Shown one piece after another: positions 62,156 to 64,000 of a stretch of 64,000 nucleotides of DNA. Position 1 is the stretch's first letter. Every line of letters begins with the position of its first letter. Where the stretch lies: assembly GCA_028554755.1 (NCBI GenBank), contig JAPTOF010000024.1:8083328-8147327 (forward strand), written 5' to 3'. The notes under the pieces are model-generated. The model did not search any database and was not told the origin of the DNA. It saw only the letters and a program-made list of their open reading frames with translations. The stretch comes from Cordia subcordata (Eukaryota; Streptophyta; Magnoliopsida; Boraginales; Cordiaceae). The translations under genes and the position numbers were made by a program.

Positions 62156-64000
62156 GATCAAAATCTGGAACATCAACTTGGGAGAGGTGCATTGGCCAAT
62201 TCCAATGACCATCAATGAAAATATCACTAACCTTTGCGTGAAGTGGGGGATGAGGAACGGCATTTGTCCAATGCTCAAAGAGAGGACCGTCCTTGTGCCA
62301 ATTGTCAATCCAAAAGAAGGTGTTTGCTCCATTACCAATCTTGTGTTGGATAAATCCTTTTGCTAGAACACGGCAGCCAAGAAGTGTTTTAAAAACCCAA
62401 CTTGCATCCTTGGGAATTTGTAACATCCAAATAGAAGAGTCCTTGATGTAGTTTGCATGAACCCATTGACTCCAAAGCGATTCTTTTGTTGCGTACATCC
62501 CCCAAAAAACTTTCAGCATATATGGAAGGTTAACCTCTTCAATGCTCGAATACCAAGTCCTCCCTCCTTTAATGGGAGACAAATATCCTTCCATGCCACC
62601 TTTGGACCAGTCCTCTCCACAAAAGGCTTTAAATTTTGTCTCAATGGCTGCCATAACACCTTTTGGTAAAAGAAAAGCATTTGCCCAATGAGCACAAATC
62701 TGAGTAAGGACGGATTTGATGAGCACAAGTCTCCCGCGAAAGAAAGCCAATTGTTGCACCGTGAATCAAGCTTAGAATTGATTTTTTCCAATAGAGGACA
62801 GCAATCATTCTTTCTAAGCTTTCTTGAAACAAGTGGAATACCCAAATAACGGATTGGTAGCTCACCCTCCTGGAACCCAATTCTATCCAGGATTGCTCTT
62901 TTCTCCTCTTCCTCCAAGGAAGAAAACATAATAGTGTTAGATCGTCCGTACAGTATTCTAGCACATAATCCTTAGTCCCTTGTAAGAACTTAAATATACG
63001 CTTAACCATGACCTAATATACTACTCCAGGGTTTGGCTGATATCTACTAACCATGCCAACAGCAAAGCAAATATCCAGTCTAGTACATGACATAGCATAC
63101 ATGAGACTCCCAACCGTTAAAGCATAAGGAACTCGCTTCATGCCCTCTATCTTCTCAGATGCTTTAGGACATTGATCCCGGGATAGATAAATTCCTTGTC
63201 TACAAGGTAGTGAGGCCTTGTTTGATTCCCTTATTGCTTAGGAAATGGGATGCTAATGCTCAACTCCTAAATTTTAGTTGGAAAAAAGTACCTCTTTGGG
63301 TTAAGCTAAGGAATGTCCCTTGTTTCCTTACTACTAGAAGAGGCTTAAGCTACATTGGGAGTACCTTGGAGTTCCATTACAAAAGGATAAACTAACGGAA
63401 GCACGTACATTCGTGGGTTTTGCACGAATGTGCATGGAAATGGATCTTTCAATGAACCTCCCGGATCACACTTTTCTGAAACTTAGAAATGGTGATTGTG
63501 CAAAAATTGATGTGGAATATGCATGGAAACCCCTTGTATGGCCAAATTGCAAGATAGTTGGTCACTCTCTTTCTTCTTGTCCAAATGCACCTGTTGCAAA
63601 TGCTCGAGGTCAAATGCCAAGAGTGGAAAAGAATGAATATATTTGGAAGAATACAAAACCAAAGAGGGTTTTGGAGAAAAGTTAATGTTGATACTACACC
63701 ATTTGCAAATGTGATTCTTGAACCTAAAGCATGCAAAGACACCATGGCTTCAAGAGCACCATGGTTAGAAACCGATTTTCAATCCTTGAAGAAGATGGAA
63801 GTAAACCTAATTCAAATGGCGAAGAAGTGAACGATTTGATCCAAGATAATAAAGAAGACGCTCAAGCAAATATTGAGATCCAAGAAGATGAGATTGTTGA
63901 GCAAATTCATAAAGTGGTAGAAGGGGAGATTTAAGGGAAGAAGGCTGATGGTTTATTTAAAAGCCCAATGGATTCTTCTGCCTTGGGTATTGATGGTTTT
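62156..64000 (+). repeat. Repeat unit 31 (partial at window end; most private changes)
   Basis: ORF2 piece to about 62929, copia to 63210, ORF1 to the window end. It shares the older tttaaaagcccaatgg and cttggagttccatt with unit 30, cttgtctacaagg and cccgggatag with unit 3, and ccaatgctc with units 1 and 2. ORF1 has many private changes, including loss of the first zinc-knuckle Cys and a TAA in gagatttaaggg (about 63934). The density of private changes suggests less homogenisation, perhaps nearness to the right edge of the array (inference). Confidence 0.95.
63539..63580 (+). other. Damaged CCHC knuckle (unit 31)
   Basis: The knuckle starts WPNC instead of CSNC (tggccaaattgc against tgctcaaattgc), so the first zinc ligand is lost. 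Other private changes nearby (LKLRNGDCAK, RMCMEMD) confirm free drift of this copy. Confidence 0.85.

Larger units (their letters stand above)
1..64000 (+). repeat. Tandem array of a ~2.07-kb composite satellite built from retrotransposon fragments (31 units)
   Basis: The whole window is one head-to-tail array. Units were delimited at the base after a nearly invariant A10 tract (attcgc-A10-gatcaaaatctgg). The spacing between these points is 2044-2097 bp. Each unit carries, in + strand order: antisense LINE ORF2 piece, antisense Ty1-copia piece, sense LINE ORF1 piece with a CCHC knuckle, and a LINE 3'-tail-like stretch ending in the A tract. All units have the same order and orientation, so the whole composite was amplified as one block. 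No foreign insertion is seen anywhere. Both window ends lie inside units, so the array is larger than 64 kb. The protein families indicate a plant nuclear genome (known family distribution); species and chromosomal position are not determinable here. Confidence 0.98.

Noticed and set aside
1..64000. More than 200 ORFs of 60-280 codons treated as genes
   Set aside because: They recur once per unit, many overlap on opposite strands, and they shift with single indels between units. They are fragments or shadows of retroelement coding sequence.
1..64000. rDNA intergenic spacer or other gene-linked tandem array
   Set aside because: No rRNA, 5S, histone or other gene-like block is present in the unit; all recognisable parts are retroelement-derived.
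1..64000. CRISPR array
   Set aside because: Unit length is 2 kb and there is no short repeat/spacer alternation; the content is eukaryotic.
1..64000. Centromeric identity of the array
   Set aside because: Nothing in the sequence alone establishes it; it needs CENH3 ChIP or cytology.
1..64000. Higher-order repeat with fixed multimer period
   Set aside because: Allele sharing is irregular; I could not find a constant lag by eye. An identity matrix would decide.
1..64000. Array as a pure assembly artefact (one unit duplicated by software)
   Set aside because: Units carry distinct private and graded shared variants with contiguous distribution, which artefactual copying would not produce. Exact copy number still depends on assembly quality.

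Overview
This 64-kb window holds essentially one thing: a head-to-tail tandem array of a repeat unit about 2.07 kb long. I count 31 units, of which 29 are complete with both junctions inside the window (numbers 2-30). Unit 1 lacks only its first 18 bases and unit 31 is cut off by the window end. Unit lengths, measured between the identical points after the A10 tract, run from 2044 to 2097 bp. No unrelated sequence interrupts the array, and it runs off both ends of the window. There is no rRNA, tRNA, CRISPR, telomere repeat or intact host gene.

The unit is a mosaic of decayed plant retrotransposon pieces in two orientations. In order on the + strand it holds: (1) about 790 bp of a plant L1-type LINE ORF2, on the minus strand, covering the region after the catalytic reverse transcriptase motif up to just before the C-terminal zinc-finger region; (2) about 275 bp of a Ty1-copia polyprotein, on the minus strand, covering the reverse transcriptase/RNase H connection with LSRDQCPKT and SLMYAMSCTRLDI motifs and a fixed in-frame TAG; (3) about 800 bp of a LINE ORF1-like protein, on the plus strand (DUF4283-type region followed by a CCHC zinc knuckle CSNCKIVGHSLSSC); (4) about 220 bp of LINE 3'-tail-like sequence ending in A10. 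These protein families, with L1-type ORF1 of the DUF4283/zinc-knuckle type, indicate a flowering plant nuclear genome. The species cannot be read from the sequence, and neither can the location (centromeric, pericentromeric, subtelomeric or other).

The units form a graded series. Units 7-27 share a 9-bp deletion in the ORF1 piece. Inside that block, units 8-25 share a 17-bp deletion in the ORF2 piece. Units 1-6 on the left and 28-31 on the right lack the 9-bp deletion and share several older alleles. Units 30 and 31 keep the fullest ORF1 sequence. This is what is expected of a satellite whose middle has been expanded and homogenised from a derived variant while the flanks keep older forms. 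Alleles shared between distant units, and two linked haplotypes scattered through the array, point to conversion or multi-unit duplication as well.

Nothing here looks like a working gene. Open frames up to 282 codons exist because indels happen to join fragments. The notable content is the satellite itself: a TE-derived, bidirectional composite repeat with a readable amplification history.
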